The position numbers and the translations under genes were made by a program. 64,000 bases of DNA from Dehalobacter alkaniphilus (lineage in GTDB: Bacteria; Bacillota; Desulfitobacteriia; Desulfitobacteriales; Syntrophobotulaceae): assembly GCA_040500365.1 (NCBI GenBank), contig CP148031.1, positions 930,001 through 994,000 of the forward strand, given 5' to 3'. The notes beneath the pieces are model-generated. The model ran no database searches. It had not been told where the DNA came from and was given only the letters and a program-made list of their open reading frames with translations. Shown one piece after another: positions 33,196 to 41,444 of this stretch (position 1 is the stretch's first letter; the number at the start of each line of letters is the position of its first letter).

Positions 33196-34389
33196 ATGGG
33201 AAAAGTACCGGATACCGGGTTGGTGATTGTGGATACAACCCTGCGTGACGGGGAACAGACTGCCGGGGTTGTCTTTTCCAATCAAGAGAAATTAAGGATC
33301 GCCCGGATGCTTGACGAGATCGGGGTTAACCAGATTGAAGCGGGAATACCGATTATGGGCGGTAAAGAACTTGAGGCCATCAAAGGTATCTGCGGCCTCG
33401 GACTGAAAGCCAGCATCATGGGCTGGAACCGCGCCGTGATCAAGGACATTGAAGCATCGCTGTCCTGCGGCTGTGATGCCGTGGCCATTTCCGTATCGAC
33501 CTCGGACATTCACATCAAACATAAATTAAAAACCACGCCCGGGGCAGTTCTTGATATGATGATCAAAGCAACGGAGTTTGCGAAAAAGCATGTCGATTAT
33601 ATCTCGGTCAATGCCGAGGACGCTTCGAGATCAGATATGAACTATCTCGTGGAATTTGCGACAGAGGCCAAAAAGGCCGGTGCAAACCGTCTCCGCTACT
33701 GTGATACGATTGGCATCCTCGATCCTTTTCTGACCTTTGATAGAATCAAAACCTTAAGAGAACGCGCCGATATTGATGTGGAAATGCATACGCATAATGA
33801 TTTCGGGATGGCGACGGCCAACGCTTTAGCCGGAGTGAAGGCTGGAGCCAGATTTATCGGTGTGACGGTGAACGGCCTTGGAGAAAGAGCCGGCAATGCA
33901 GCGCTGGAAGAAGTCATCATGGCTCTGAAATACCTGGAAGAAACGGACCTTGGCTTTGTTACGGAGCGGTTTGTGGAATTATCCGAATATGTTTCCAGGG
34001 CTTCAGGGCGTATTCTTCCGCCCTGGAAAGCCATTGTAGGCAGCAATATGTTTGCGCATGAATCCGGTATTCATGCCGACGGCGCATTGAAAAATCCGAA
34101 AACTTATGAAGTATTTCGTCCTGAAGAGGTCGGGCTGGAAAGGCAGATTGTGATCGGCAAGCATTCGGGGACAGCCTCGATTAAAGCGAAATTCAGGGAA
34201 TATGGCAGAGAGCTTACATCTGAGCAAGCCGATAAGATTCTAAAGCATGTAAGATCCCTTGCAGTCGATATGAAACGCTCACTTTTTGATAAGGAACTGA
34301 TTTATATTTACAAAGACCTTTATGGAACTGAAAAAGAGGTAGAATTACTTTCAGATGGAAATATGCCGAGACTGAATATCCATGATTAA
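33196..34389 (+). CDS. nifV: NifV-type homocitrate synthase
   Basis: The 397-residue DRE-TIM enzyme shows VDTTLRDGEQTAGV near residue 13, the substrate region SVNAEDASRSDMNYL, RYCDTIGILDPF, and the metal-binding MHTHNDFG near 200, in a NifV-like layout. It joins acetyl-CoA and 2-oxoglutarate to homocitrate, used in the nitrogenase cofactor. I chose ATG 33196 after AGAGGTGGATAAA. No nif genes lie beside it, so a role in related synthesis (or a nif cluster elsewhere) is open. An isopropylmalate-synthase-like activity cannot be excluded. Confidence 0.82.
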   Translation: MGKVPDTGLVIVDTTLRDGEQTAGVVFSNQEKLRIARMLDEIGVNQIEAGIPIMGGKELEAIKGICGLGLKASIMGWNRAVIKDIEASLSCGCDAVAISVSTSDIHIKHKLKTTPGAVLDMMIKATEFAKKHVDYISVNAEDASRSDMNYLVEFATEAKKAGANRLRYCDTIGILDPFLTFDRIKTLRERADIDVEMHTHNDFGMATANALAGVKAGARFIGVTVNGLGERAGNAALEEVIMALKYLEETDLGFVTERFVELSEYVSRASGRILPPWKAIVGSNMFAHESGIHADGALKNPKTYEVFRPEEVGLERQIVIGKHSGTASIKAKFREYGRELTSEQADKILKHVRSLAVDMKRSLFDKELIYIYKDLYGTEKEVELLSDGNMPRLNIHD

Positions 34390-34416
34390 AAATAACATAA
34401 CTGGAGATAGGTATAA

Positions 34417-35103
34417 ATGAACGCTTTGGAAAACCCCAGATGGAACTTCTGGCAGGCTCTTTACCTGATTCTTATTGTCTATGTTCTGGAATTTGTTTTA
34501 GGCTGGCTAAAGCCGCTAGAGAACCTTGGATATCTGAAGGGGTATATCAGCTATCTTGTCATCGGTTTTGGCGAGGCTCTACTCTTTTTTGTTGCACTGT
34601 TTTTATTCTTCAAGATCCTGCGCGGATCGTTCGCTGATTTGGGGCTGGCCAATTTTAATTGGAAATGTCTTCTGGCCGGACTGGGCGGCGGCATAGTGTT
34701 ATTTTTTGTAGTCGGTCTTTTGGGAAATGTCCTCGTGGAATATTTCGGGAAGCCCGAACCCCAGAGCTTTGCACTGGCCGTTGAGGGCGTTGATTCTATC
34801 TGGCAGCTGATGCCGCTGGTTCTGCTAGGCGGCTTTATCGTACCGCTTAAAGAGGAAATGATTTTCAGGGGGCTGATCTATCCGCCGCTGCGTCAGGGGT
34901 ATGGCAAAGCGAAGGGCATTCTTTCTGCAGGACTGTTTTTTGGTCTGATGCATTTTGATCTGATACGGTTTGTACCGCTGGTGATCGGGGGTCTGGTTCT
35001 GACTTTTCTGTACGAAAGAAGCAAGAGCCTCTGGACTTCAGTCGTGGCGCACGGGGTCTGGAATATTTTGATGGTCATCTTGATGTGGTGGCAGCGGGGA
35101 TAA
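34417..35103 (+). CDS. CPBP family intramembrane metalloprotease
   Basis: The 228-residue membrane protein has about six to eight hydrophobic segments and the two CPBP motifs: EEMIFRGLIYPPLRQ near residue 147 and GLMHFDLIRF near residue 172. The family includes Rce1-like prenyl proteases and bacteriocin-related proteins. Its substrate is unknown. It begins 27 bases after nifV, so the two may share a transcript. Confidence 0.85.
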   Translation: MNALENPRWNFWQALYLILIVYVLEFVLGWLKPLENLGYLKGYISYLVIGFGEALLFFVALFLFFKILRGSFADLGLANFNWKCLLAGLGGGIVLFFVVGLLGNVLVEYFGKPEPQSFALAVEGVDSIWQLMPLVLLGGFIVPLKEEMIFRGLIYPPLRQGYGKAKGILSAGLFFGLMHFDLIRFVPLVIGGLVLTFLYERSKSLWTSVVAHGVWNILMVILMWWQRG

Positions 35104-35205
35104 TGACAAGATAGCGGTAAGACAATCTGAATGAGGCTAAGATCAGTCAGAGTTTGAAATAAGAGCAGGTTCGGACGAGACTGCGAACAGAGGGAAGAAG
35201 GATCC

Positions 35206-36549
35206 ATGGTTAATAAAAATGATCGACATGAGGGTACTTATGATCATACCATCGCCAGAGAAGAGCGCATCGGCGCGAAAAACCTGGATATAGAAATCGT
35301 CCGTTTGGCTTCCGATGGATCCGGTGTCGGCTATACCGACGGAATCACCACCTTCGTCCCGAGGATGCTTCCGGGAGAAAAAGGCAAAATACAGCTGACG
35401 GAACAAAAGAAATCTTACCGGAGAGCACAGATTATTGAAATTGAACAAATGTCTGAAGAAAGAGTATCGCCGCCCTGTACAGTTTATCCGGTCTGCGGCG
35501 GCTGCAATCTTCAGCATGTTAAGTACCAGACCACACTCACATGGAAACAAAGGTGGGTGGAAGATGCCCTGCGGAGAATCGGCGGATTCACCGATATTCA
35601 GGTTGAACCGGTTCTGGGCATGGACGATCCCTGGCGCTACCGTAACAAAGCAGTTTTGCACCGTGACCTAAAAGGCCGGTTTGGCTATTATCGTGAAAAG
35701 TCTAAAGATGTAACAGTTTTTGACGATTGTCTGCTGCTGAGTCAGGAGACCAACAATAGAATAAAAAGAATGCAGCAGGTGATCGGAGAATGCTGCGAGG
35801 GAATCAAGACGGCCACGTTCCGGGAAAGCAACCGAGGCAAGGGACTGCTGGTCTTTGACGGCAATATGGAGAACACGAAAGAACTGGATCGATTGATCAG
35901 TAAACTGAAAGAACAAGCTGGATTTTCTCCTCAAAGCTGTTCGATTACGATTCCCCGGAGGAATAACGTGTTTGAGGGGAGCGGGGCCCAGTATCTGAAT
36001 GAACATTTAAACGATCTGCGCTTCAAAGTCTCCCCACGTTCTTTCCTTCAGGTTAATCCGGCGCAAACGGCGGTGCTGTATGGACTGGTACTGGATTGGG
36101 CCGGACTCACGGGAGAAGATGAGGTTTGGGACCTCTACTGTGGTATCGGTACGATGACCTTAATGCTGGCCCAGAGAGCCAAAAGGGTTTTGGGCATCGA
36201 GGAAAACCCGTATGCGATCGCCGACGCGCAAGAAAATGCTGAGGACAATAACATTATCAATGTCCGTTTTGTGGAAGGAAAAGTCGAGGAGAAACTGGCC
36301 GTACTTTCCGGAACCCCGGACCTCATAGTATGCGACCCGCCCCGGGCCGGAATGGAGCCGGAAGTTCTTGAAGGCCTGCTTGATATCGGGCCGGAAAGAA
36401 TCATCTATGTGTCCTGCAATCCTGCCACCCTAGCCAGGGATTTAAAGGTGCTTTGCCGGAATACTTATCGAATCGAGCGCGTACAACCGGTGGATATGTT
36501 CCCGTGGACGCAGCACGTTGAAACGATAACTCGGATAAATCGTGCTTAA
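35206..36549 (+). CDS. rlmD: 23S rRNA (uracil-C5)-methyltransferase RlmD
   Basis: The 447-residue enzyme methylates a uracil in 23S rRNA. It has an N-terminal TRAM domain (about 25-80), a 4Fe-4S-type Cys group (PPCTVYPVCGGCN near 90), the SAM-binding DLYCGIGTMTLMLA near 310, CDPPRAGM, and the catalytic SCNPATLARDL near 405. The natural C-terminus (MFPWTQHVETI) is intact. The mobile element starts within about 100 bases of its stop. Related elements in other bacteria insert at the 3' end of rlmD/rumA genes. Confidence 0.92.
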   Translation: MVNKNDRHEGTYDHTIAREERIGAKNLDIEIVRLASDGSGVGYTDGITTFVPRMLPGEKGKIQLTEQKKSYRRAQIIEIEQMSEERVSPPCTVYPVCGGCNLQHVKYQTTLTWKQRWVEDALRRIGGFTDIQVEPVLGMDDPWRYRNKAVLHRDLKGRFGYYREKSKDVTVFDDCLLLSQETNNRIKRMQQVIGECCEGIKTATFRESNRGKGLLVFDGNMENTKELDRLISKLKEQAGFSPQSCSITIPRRNNVFEGSGAQYLNEHLNDLRFKVSPRSFLQVNPAQTAVLYGLVLDWAGLTGEDEVWDLYCGIGTMTLMLAQRAKRVLGIEENPYAIADAQENAEDNNIINVRFVEGKVEEKLAVLSGTPDLIVCDPPRAGMEPEVLEGLLDIGPERIIYVSCNPATLARDLKVLCRNTYRIERVQPVDMFPWTQHVETITRINRA

Positions 36550-36650
36550 AGCCGCTTGTAGCAAGGGTTTCAGGCACTTTGATTAACGACCTAAAAAAAG
36601 AAAAAACCACTGATAAAAAATAGATTTTAAACTAAATTTTAATAAAATTG

Positions 36651-36684
36651 AGGCGGTTTCATTCAAAAAAGGATGAAGCCGCTT
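36651..36684 (+). other. Hairpin near the element's left end
   Basis: AGGCGGTTTCAT (36651-36662) pairs with ATGAAGCCGCTT (36673-36684), with two wobbles, followed by ATTATTT, a weak T-run. The loop and stem strongly resemble the terminator at 38500-38537. Downstream, GGAGG at 36730-36734 leads only to a 4-codon frame at 36746 (MNPE) that overlaps an ATG at 36757, likely decayed sequence. Confidence 0.5.
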
Positions 36685-36867
36685 ATTATTTCCACAGTAT
36701 TTCCCAGACCTCAAAATGAGAAAAAATAAGGAGGTAAAAAAAACAATGAACCCTGAATGATTTCTTTAATGAGTCTATATAAAGCTCAGATCGCGAGGTT
36801 CTCACGGCTGGTACAGTATCAAATGACCACTTGCCAATATATCTTTAGAAATAAAGAAGAAAGGAAT

Positions 36868-37398
36868 ATGAAAATGGACAATAATGAATTACAAACCGTA
36901 TATATTGAAAAGCTCAACAAGGATATTCTGCCAAAGCTTGATTTTAAAAAGCTTCATGAATCCTATAATAGTTCAGATAAGCAATACGCAAAAGAGGTGT
37001 TGAAAAGTCTACACGATGCCTTTATACAGGTATATCAAACGGATTATTTAACAGATAGAGAATTTGAATTTGTACTTGTGCCTGCCGTTATTAAAGCACA
37101 GAAGACAGGAGATGTCTCAATCGGTATCGTTACATTGGATATCGGATCCTCCAGTGAACATTGGGGCACAATTTTCTTTACAGACAAAGGGCTGATTGAT
37201 GATCAGAATGAAAGCTTTACGAAAGCAGAAAGAGAATATATAGATACGAACTTTATACCATATGATTACTGGTATACCATAGACATTGAGCGGGATCACC
37301 ATGTGGACTTTGAAAATGTCCCCGAGGAAATTTGCGAAATGCTGAATTACTGCAGACCTAGCGAAAATGATCTGCAGATGAACGGACCGGAAATTTAA
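36868..37398 (+). CDS. Element protein of unknown function, tail LQMNGPEI
   Basis: The protein is about 176 residues from ATG 36868 (MKMDNNELQTVYIEKL), chosen because AAAGGA precedes it; the frame is open to 36757. It is acidic, with a helical N-terminus, a beta-rich middle (DVSIGIVTLDIGSSSEHWGT) and a polar C-terminus ending LQMNGPEI, one of the Met-containing tails seen across this element. Family not recognised. It sits between the boundary hairpin and a terminator, so it forms a single-gene cassette. Confidence 0.65.
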   Translation: MKMDNNELQTVYIEKLNKDILPKLDFKKLHESYNSSDKQYAKEVLKSLHDAFIQVYQTDYLTDREFEFVLVPAVIKAQKTGDVSIGIVTLDIGSSSEHWGTIFFTDKGLIDDQNESFTKAEREYIDTNFIPYDYWYTIDIERDHHVDFENVPEEICEMLNYCRPSENDLQMNGPEI

Positions 37399-37442
37399 TG
37401 ATACCATTCCACGATACTTAAATTTAATTAGAGTAAGTTTAG

Positions 37443-37476
37443 GGCTGTATTTTATGAAATGAGATACAGCCTTTTT
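37443..37476 (+). terminator. Terminator between element cassettes
   Basis: GGCTGTAT (37443-37450) pairs with ATACAGCC (37464-37471), followed by TTTTTAATTTTT. A ribosome-binding site for the next gene (TAGGAGG) lies just 23 bases beyond it. Confidence 0.75.
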
Positions 37477-37509
37477 AATTTTTCCGAAAAACTTTAGGAG
37501 GATTCAAAT

Positions 37510-37690
37510 ATGGACAGCAACAGATTTTTTGCCGAGGTCACCCGCAGAGCTGCACAGCAGGGAATAAAAGTTCCGGACTTCCTGCAAGGAAAAGGAAATC
37601 TCCACAACGACTGAACTGATTCAAGAAACCCTTGTGGCATCCATGCAGGATGGCATGCAGCCGGGTGAAATAAACATGGGAGGTATATAA
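37510..37690 (+). pseudogene. Small element gene with a one-base frameshift
   Basis: ATG 37510 follows TTAGGAGGATTCAAAT and codes MDSNRFFAEVTRRAAQQG before stopping at 37614. Dropping one base in the purine run near 37590-37595 (GGAAAAGG) continues the frame as EISTTTELIQETLVASMQ to a TAA at 37690, ending in EINMGGI, the tail also seen in neighbours. So the gene is either broken by an extra base or the base call is wrong. The restored protein is about 59 residues, family unknown. The GGGAGG at its end is the ribosome-binding site of the next gene. Confidence 0.55.
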
Positions 37691-37692
37691 AA

Positions 37693-38088
37693 TTGAAAAC
37701 CGTTTACGCCTTTATCCAGCATCAGAGGAACAGCCTGGCGGTAGATTTCCCCCTAAATATTCATGATATGCCTGACCATCTCGGGAGCATTGGAATCCGG
37801 CTTCCTGCCAGCAAGGTGACCGTGGACAACACAGAAAATGTGTCTGTTAGACTAACCGGGCTAAATGAAGTCGGTAAGGCCATTGTCGGCAAGGTAGCCG
37901 GTAGCGACAGTCTTGAGGATATCAACGCACTCTGCCAAGCAATAGAACGAACTTGCTTATATGGCTATGACGATATGGCAGAACGCCTAGCAGCCAGCGA
38001 TGCGGGATGTGCAAGAGAGCTGATGGCTGTGGTTGAGCAATTCACTCAGGCACAACAATCACAAACGATGGGAGAATGTCAATGCTGA
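37693..38088 (+). CDS. ArdA-like N-terminal-type protein
   Basis: The 131-residue protein starts at TTG 37693 after GGGAGGTATATAAAA. Its layout (beta strands with LPASKVTVDNTENVSVRLTG, then EVGKAIVGK and LEDINALCQAIER) resembles the first half of the ArdA-like proteins downstream, which also have a beta start, a set of strands and an Asn-Leu-type helix. It ends QAQQSQTMGECQC, a tail close to MGGM but altered. It probably is a shortened or diverged ArdA-like module; ArdA proteins mimic DNA to block restriction enzymes. Confidence in the family is moderate. Confidence 0.5.
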   Translation: MKTVYAFIQHQRNSLAVDFPLNIHDMPDHLGSIGIRLPASKVTVDNTENVSVRLTGLNEVGKAIVGKVAGSDSLEDINALCQAIERTCLYGYDDMAERLAASDAGCARELMAVVEQFTQAQQSQTMGECQC

Positions 38089-38114
38089 AAGCTTTGATCG
38101 CAGGCATTAGTTAG
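38082..38114 (+). pseudogene. Remnant start of another ArdA-like gene
   Basis: A 10-residue frame (MLKALIAGIS) overlaps the stop of the previous gene. Its start matches the MLKVFLTRVE and MLKLIISN starts of later ArdA-like genes, and the bases before it (ATGGGAGAATGTCAATG) are a decayed copy of the coupling site ATGGGAGGNATGTAAATG found between those genes. It marks the deleted remains of one array member. Confidence 0.45.
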
Positions 38115-38126
38115 GGAGGGAAAGCA

Positions 38127-38459
38127 ATGGATTACCCATATTTAATTGGCTATGTCTATTCGGAGGAAGGAAGAAGCGAACATTTTTTGAAAGCTACTCC
38201 GACAAACATTGCCTCTTTCATTGTAAAAAATTCGCCGCTAGATGTCATTCAAATTACTACCCCGCTGGATACTGCCTTCATATCCACCAGAGCAGGATTT
38301 ATCGACTATTGCGCCGATCAGGAATTTCTAAGGAATGAGTTGCTTCCCGTGCTGATTCCAATGCAGATGGGCGACACAGAACCCCCAGAAGTAGAGTTGG
38401 TTCCTGAAAATGAAATGAATTCGATGGATGAGGAAGGATTGGATTCCCTCGAATTTTAA
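38127..38459 (+). CDS. Small acidic protein of unknown function
   Basis: The 110-residue protein starts at ATG 38127 after TTAGGGAGGGAAAGCA, with beta-type N-terminal sequence (YLIGYVYSEE) and a very acidic C-terminus (EVELVPENEMNSMDEEGLDS). The acidic tail fits a DNA-mimic or protein-binding role, but no family is recognised. A terminator follows 40 bases later. Confidence 0.6.
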   Translation: MDYPYLIGYVYSEEGRSEHFLKATPTNIASFIVKNSPLDVIQITTPLDTAFISTRAGFIDYCADQEFLRNELLPVLIPMQMGDTEPPEVELVPENEMNSMDEEGLDSLEF

Positions 38460-38499
38460 ATTTGCAGGAAGCTCTTACTTAAAACAGTATAGTAGTAAA

Positions 38500-38537
38500 A
38501 AGCGGTTGCATTTTCAAAAGATGCAGCCGCTTTTTTT
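38500..38537 (+). terminator. Terminator before the first large ArdA-like gene
   Basis: AAGCGGTTGCAT (38500-38511) pairs with ATGCAGCCGCTT (38521-38532), followed by TTTTTATT. The stem matches the hairpin at 36651-36684 almost exactly, so the two share an origin. Confidence 0.85.
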
Positions 38538-38574
38538 ATTTCTCCAACTCTATTAAGGAAAGGATTGGTACAAG

Positions 38575-39747
38575 ATGATTATTGCCGAACTCAAAAACGG
38601 TGTATATCGCGATAACTATAGCATCGACATCACCTTCCCCGTTGATGAGGAAAGCATGATGGAACAGCTCAGTGTGATAAACATCAGCGACAGCAACATA
38701 GCAGATTGTCATGTTGCGAAGATAAGCGGAGATATACCTGCTCTTTGCGTACTTGAAAACAACCGCATCAATGTGGATGAGATGAACTATCTCGCGAGAC
38801 GGATAGACAGCTTTGACTACTATGAGCTTGCCAAGTTTCAAGGAGCTATTGCAAGAGAGGGTATCTGCACCATGAAAGACCTCATCAACCTAACCTTCAA
38901 CCTTCACAATTATACGGTCGTCACTGATTTCTTGAACCTGAAAAACATCGGAAGTAATCATTACCTTGATAAGAACATCGGATGCCCTGCAAGTGAAATG
39001 GAACGGCTCGACTTTGAAACAATGGGCAGAAATCTTTTAAGCAGCGGTGATGGTAAGGTAACACCTTATGGTGTAGTATTTTGCAACAGCCTTCCCATGG
39101 AAGAAGTATACAATGGAAAAATGTTTCCCGATTATGATTACACCAGTGACTATGTATTGAAGCTGGAGATGATGAGAAAGGGTTCCCAATCAACAAGCCC
39201 GGAAAAGGTATGGCTGTATCTTCCCACATCAAAAGCCTGTATTTTGAAAGCGCTCCTCCATCTCGGCGCAGACACATATAACGACTTGGCCTTTCAATGT
39301 GTAGACAGCATGAGCTTGTCGGAGAGCTTTATGGATCATCTTTCCCTGATGGACAACATTGGTGAAATCAATGAATTGAGTAAAATCATCCATGAGCTTG
39401 ATCCGGAGGAAATCAAGAAACTGGAGGCGGTCATTGATTATACGCAAGCCAAAACCACTGATGAAATGATAGAACTTGCAAAAAACCTTGACAGTTTCGT
39501 TTTTATTGAAGGTATCTCAAATGTTGAGCAATACGGAAGGCACATGATTATAGAGTCCGGCCATTTTGAATATGACAGCGAGCTGGAAAGCTACATCGAC
39601 TTTGAAAAGTACGGTCAGGATCGCCTCAAACATGAGCAGGGGTGCTTCACCTCATACGGATATATCTGCCGTACTGATTCAATGGAAGAAGTCTGTGAAC
39701 TGTATGAACAGCAGGAAGAAAACACCCAAAGGATGGGAGGGATGTAA
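38575..39747 (+). CDS. ArdA-like antirestriction protein with two modules
   Basis: The 390-residue protein carries two copies of an ArdA-like module. Each ends with a D-F-E-x-[MY]-G motif and a strand-turn motif: LDFETMGRN with VTPYGVVFCNS near 145-165, and YIDFEKYGQD with FTSYGYICRTD near 345-365. The proteins are acidic, as expected for DNA mimics that protect incoming DNA from type I restriction. Similar proteins are annotated ArdA in Gram-positive elements, but the usual ArdA is about 165 residues, so this is a doubled form. It ends QEENTQRMGGM, and the last bases hold the ribosome-binding site of the next gene. Confidence 0.7.
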   Translation: MIIAELKNGVYRDNYSIDITFPVDEESMMEQLSVINISDSNIADCHVAKISGDIPALCVLENNRINVDEMNYLARRIDSFDYYELAKFQGAIAREGICTMKDLINLTFNLHNYTVVTDFLNLKNIGSNHYLDKNIGCPASEMERLDFETMGRNLLSSGDGKVTPYGVVFCNSLPMEEVYNGKMFPDYDYTSDYVLKLEMMRKGSQSTSPEKVWLYLPTSKACILKALLHLGADTYNDLAFQCVDSMSLSESFMDHLSLMDNIGEINELSKIIHELDPEEIKKLEAVIDYTQAKTTDEMIELAKNLDSFVFIEGISNVEQYGRHMIIESGHFEYDSELESYIDFEKYGQDRLKHEQGCFTSYGYICRTDSMEEVCELYEQQEENTQRMGGM

Positions 39748-40926
39748 ATGCTGAAAGTCTTTTTAACAAGAGTAGAGAAAGAAAATGGTGTATGGCTCTC
39801 GTTGCCCACTACTCCTGCAGACATAGGGGTAGCTTATGTAACACTGGATAATATCAATGGCACTGAGAACCTTGATACACGCCTCACCGGGGTGGAATCT
39901 TCTATCCGGAATCTACGGCAATACTTAATAGGAAAAAGTACCGATGACCCCAATACCATAAAAGAGCTTGACTTCATCGCTCGGCGTATAGATGGCTTTA
40001 CTGAAACGGAAGCAGTCCTTTTCTCCGGCGCTCTTGATATTGAATCCATCAACACACTGGCAGACATCATCAACTTGACCTACAGTTTGGAAGGATACGA
40101 GTTGTACCCCGATGTCACCACTGCCAAAGAGCTTGGGCAATATCTGGTGGAAAGCGGTGAGGTGCAAATCCATGAAAGCGCCCTGCCATATGTGGATTAT
40201 GAAAGGGTCGCAACAGAATATGAGGCAAAAAACTCCGGCACCTATACCTCAGCAGGATATGTGGCAAAGACCGGCGGCAGCATGGAGCGCATCTATGATG
40301 GGATCACGCTGCCCGATGTGAATGCCGATAAGGATTATATTTTCAAGCTCAAGCTCATATCTCAGTACAGCTTTGATAGGTTGGAAGACCCCTACACCCT
40401 CAAACTGCCAACATCGGATATTGCATTGCGTCAGGCAAGAGATCAGCTGCGGGTAAAACATTTTGACGAGTGTGAAATTGCGGATTTTGACCGTCCAATC
40501 GCAAACCTATCAGACAGGCTTCATATGGATGGGGACATCTATTCTCTCAACAAGCTGGCGCAGAAAATTAAAGACATGCTGCCAAACGAGGGAATGATCA
40601 CAAAGCTTCTCGCTGCCCTTGAAGCAGAAATGCCGGAGGATTTGTGCAATACACTGGATATCGCAGAAGACCTCGATAGGTATGAACTTATCCCTGCCTC
40701 TGTTATCAATGCAACGGACTACGCTCACCATGTGCTCTTTGAGTCCGGCAGATATGATATATTCGTTGACGATGAGATTAATAGCTTTGTCGACTACGAG
40801 AAATATGGCAATTACAAAATGATAGAAGATGGTGTAAAGCAGACTGCATTTGGAATGATCCGAAGAATTGATGAGCCGTTCCAAGAACAGGAGCAAGGCT
40901 TCACACAAAAGATGGGAGGTATGTAA
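39748..40926 (+). CDS. ArdA-like antirestriction protein with two modules (second copy)
   Basis: The 392-residue paralog of the previous gene starts at ATG 39748, directly at its stop and behind GGGAGGGATGTAA. Modules are marked by YVDYERVATE with YTSAGYVAKTG near 150-170, and FVDYEKYGN with AFGMIRRID near 350-375. NLTYSLEGYEL, also seen in the neighbours as an NLT-type helix, links the modules. It ends QEQGFTQKMGGM. Divergence between copies is high, so this is an old expansion, not a recent duplication. Confidence 0.7.
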   Translation: MLKVFLTRVEKENGVWLSLPTTPADIGVAYVTLDNINGTENLDTRLTGVESSIRNLRQYLIGKSTDDPNTIKELDFIARRIDGFTETEAVLFSGALDIESINTLADIINLTYSLEGYELYPDVTTAKELGQYLVESGEVQIHESALPYVDYERVATEYEAKNSGTYTSAGYVAKTGGSMERIYDGITLPDVNADKDYIFKLKLISQYSFDRLEDPYTLKLPTSDIALRQARDQLRVKHFDECEIADFDRPIANLSDRLHMDGDIYSLNKLAQKIKDMLPNEGMITKLLAALEAEMPEDLCNTLDIAEDLDRYELIPASVINATDYAHHVLFESGRYDIFVDDEINSFVDYEKYGNYKMIEDGVKQTAFGMIRRIDEPFQEQEQGFTQKMGGM

Positions 40927-41250
40927 ATGAGTAAAATATTTTCACTGGTAGAACTTGAAGCAAACACAGGGATCACCTACAGCGGTTATATGAGCGGGAT
41001 GTCCGACCGGGAGGACGTAGAAAACTCCGACCTCTACCAAGAGCTTTTGGAGGACTGCGGCGGTACCGAATCTATAAAGGTCACTGTGAATTCCTACACC
41101 TACGGTGAGGGGGGGAGCGAGCCTGCAGACGATGAGGACCTGGAATATATCCGCTCGCAAAAAGACTTCACCGACCGGGATGAAGTTGACTGGCTGCAAA
41201 GCGACAGCTTCACCATTTATCCCGAACAGGTTCAGGAAATGAACTATTAA
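40927..41250 (+). CDS. Acidic element protein of unknown function
   Basis: The 107-residue protein starts at ATG 40927, directly after the previous stop, with GGGAGGTATGTAA before it. It is very acidic (DREDVENSDLYQELLEDCGG, EPADDEDLEY) and ends EQVQEMNY. No family recognised. Its place within the ArdA run suggests a related anti-host-defence role (inference). Confidence 0.6.
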   Translation: MSKIFSLVELEANTGITYSGYMSGMSDREDVENSDLYQELLEDCGGTESIKVTVNSYTYGEGGSEPADDEDLEYIRSQKDFTDRDEVDWLQSDSFTIYPEQVQEMNY

Positions 41251-41263
41251 GGAGGCTGGCGTC

Positions 41264-41383
41264 ATGTATGAAATCAGAGTGATGTCGGTAAGGGATGGTC
41301 AAAACGATAACTATATCTACCTCGGGGATGGCCTTGAACTTCCGGCGTCCACCCCGCCGTCTACACAGCAGCAATTGATATAG
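41264..41383 (+). CDS. Mini-protein of unknown function
   Basis: The 39-residue frame starts at ATG 41264 after TAAGGAGGCTGGCGTC and codes MYEIRVMSVRDGQNDNYIYL, then a Pro/Thr/Gln-rich end (STPPSTQQQLI). The good ribosome-binding site supports it. It may be a shortened remnant of a larger protein. It abuts a terminator. Confidence 0.5.
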   Translation: MYEIRVMSVRDGQNDNYIYLGDGLELPASTPPSTQQQLI

Positions 41384-41420
41384 TGCCTTTTGGTTTTTAA
41401 AAACTGAAAGGCACTTTTTT
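41383..41420 (+). terminator. Terminator before the third ArdA-like gene
   Basis: GTGCCTTT (41383-41390) pairs with AAAGGCAC (41407-41414), extended by A/T pairing inside the loop, and is followed by TTTTTT. The next ribosome-binding site (CAGGAGG) is 12 bases on. Confidence 0.85.
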
Positions 41421-41444
41421 ATTTTAAAAAACAGGAGGAAAAAA

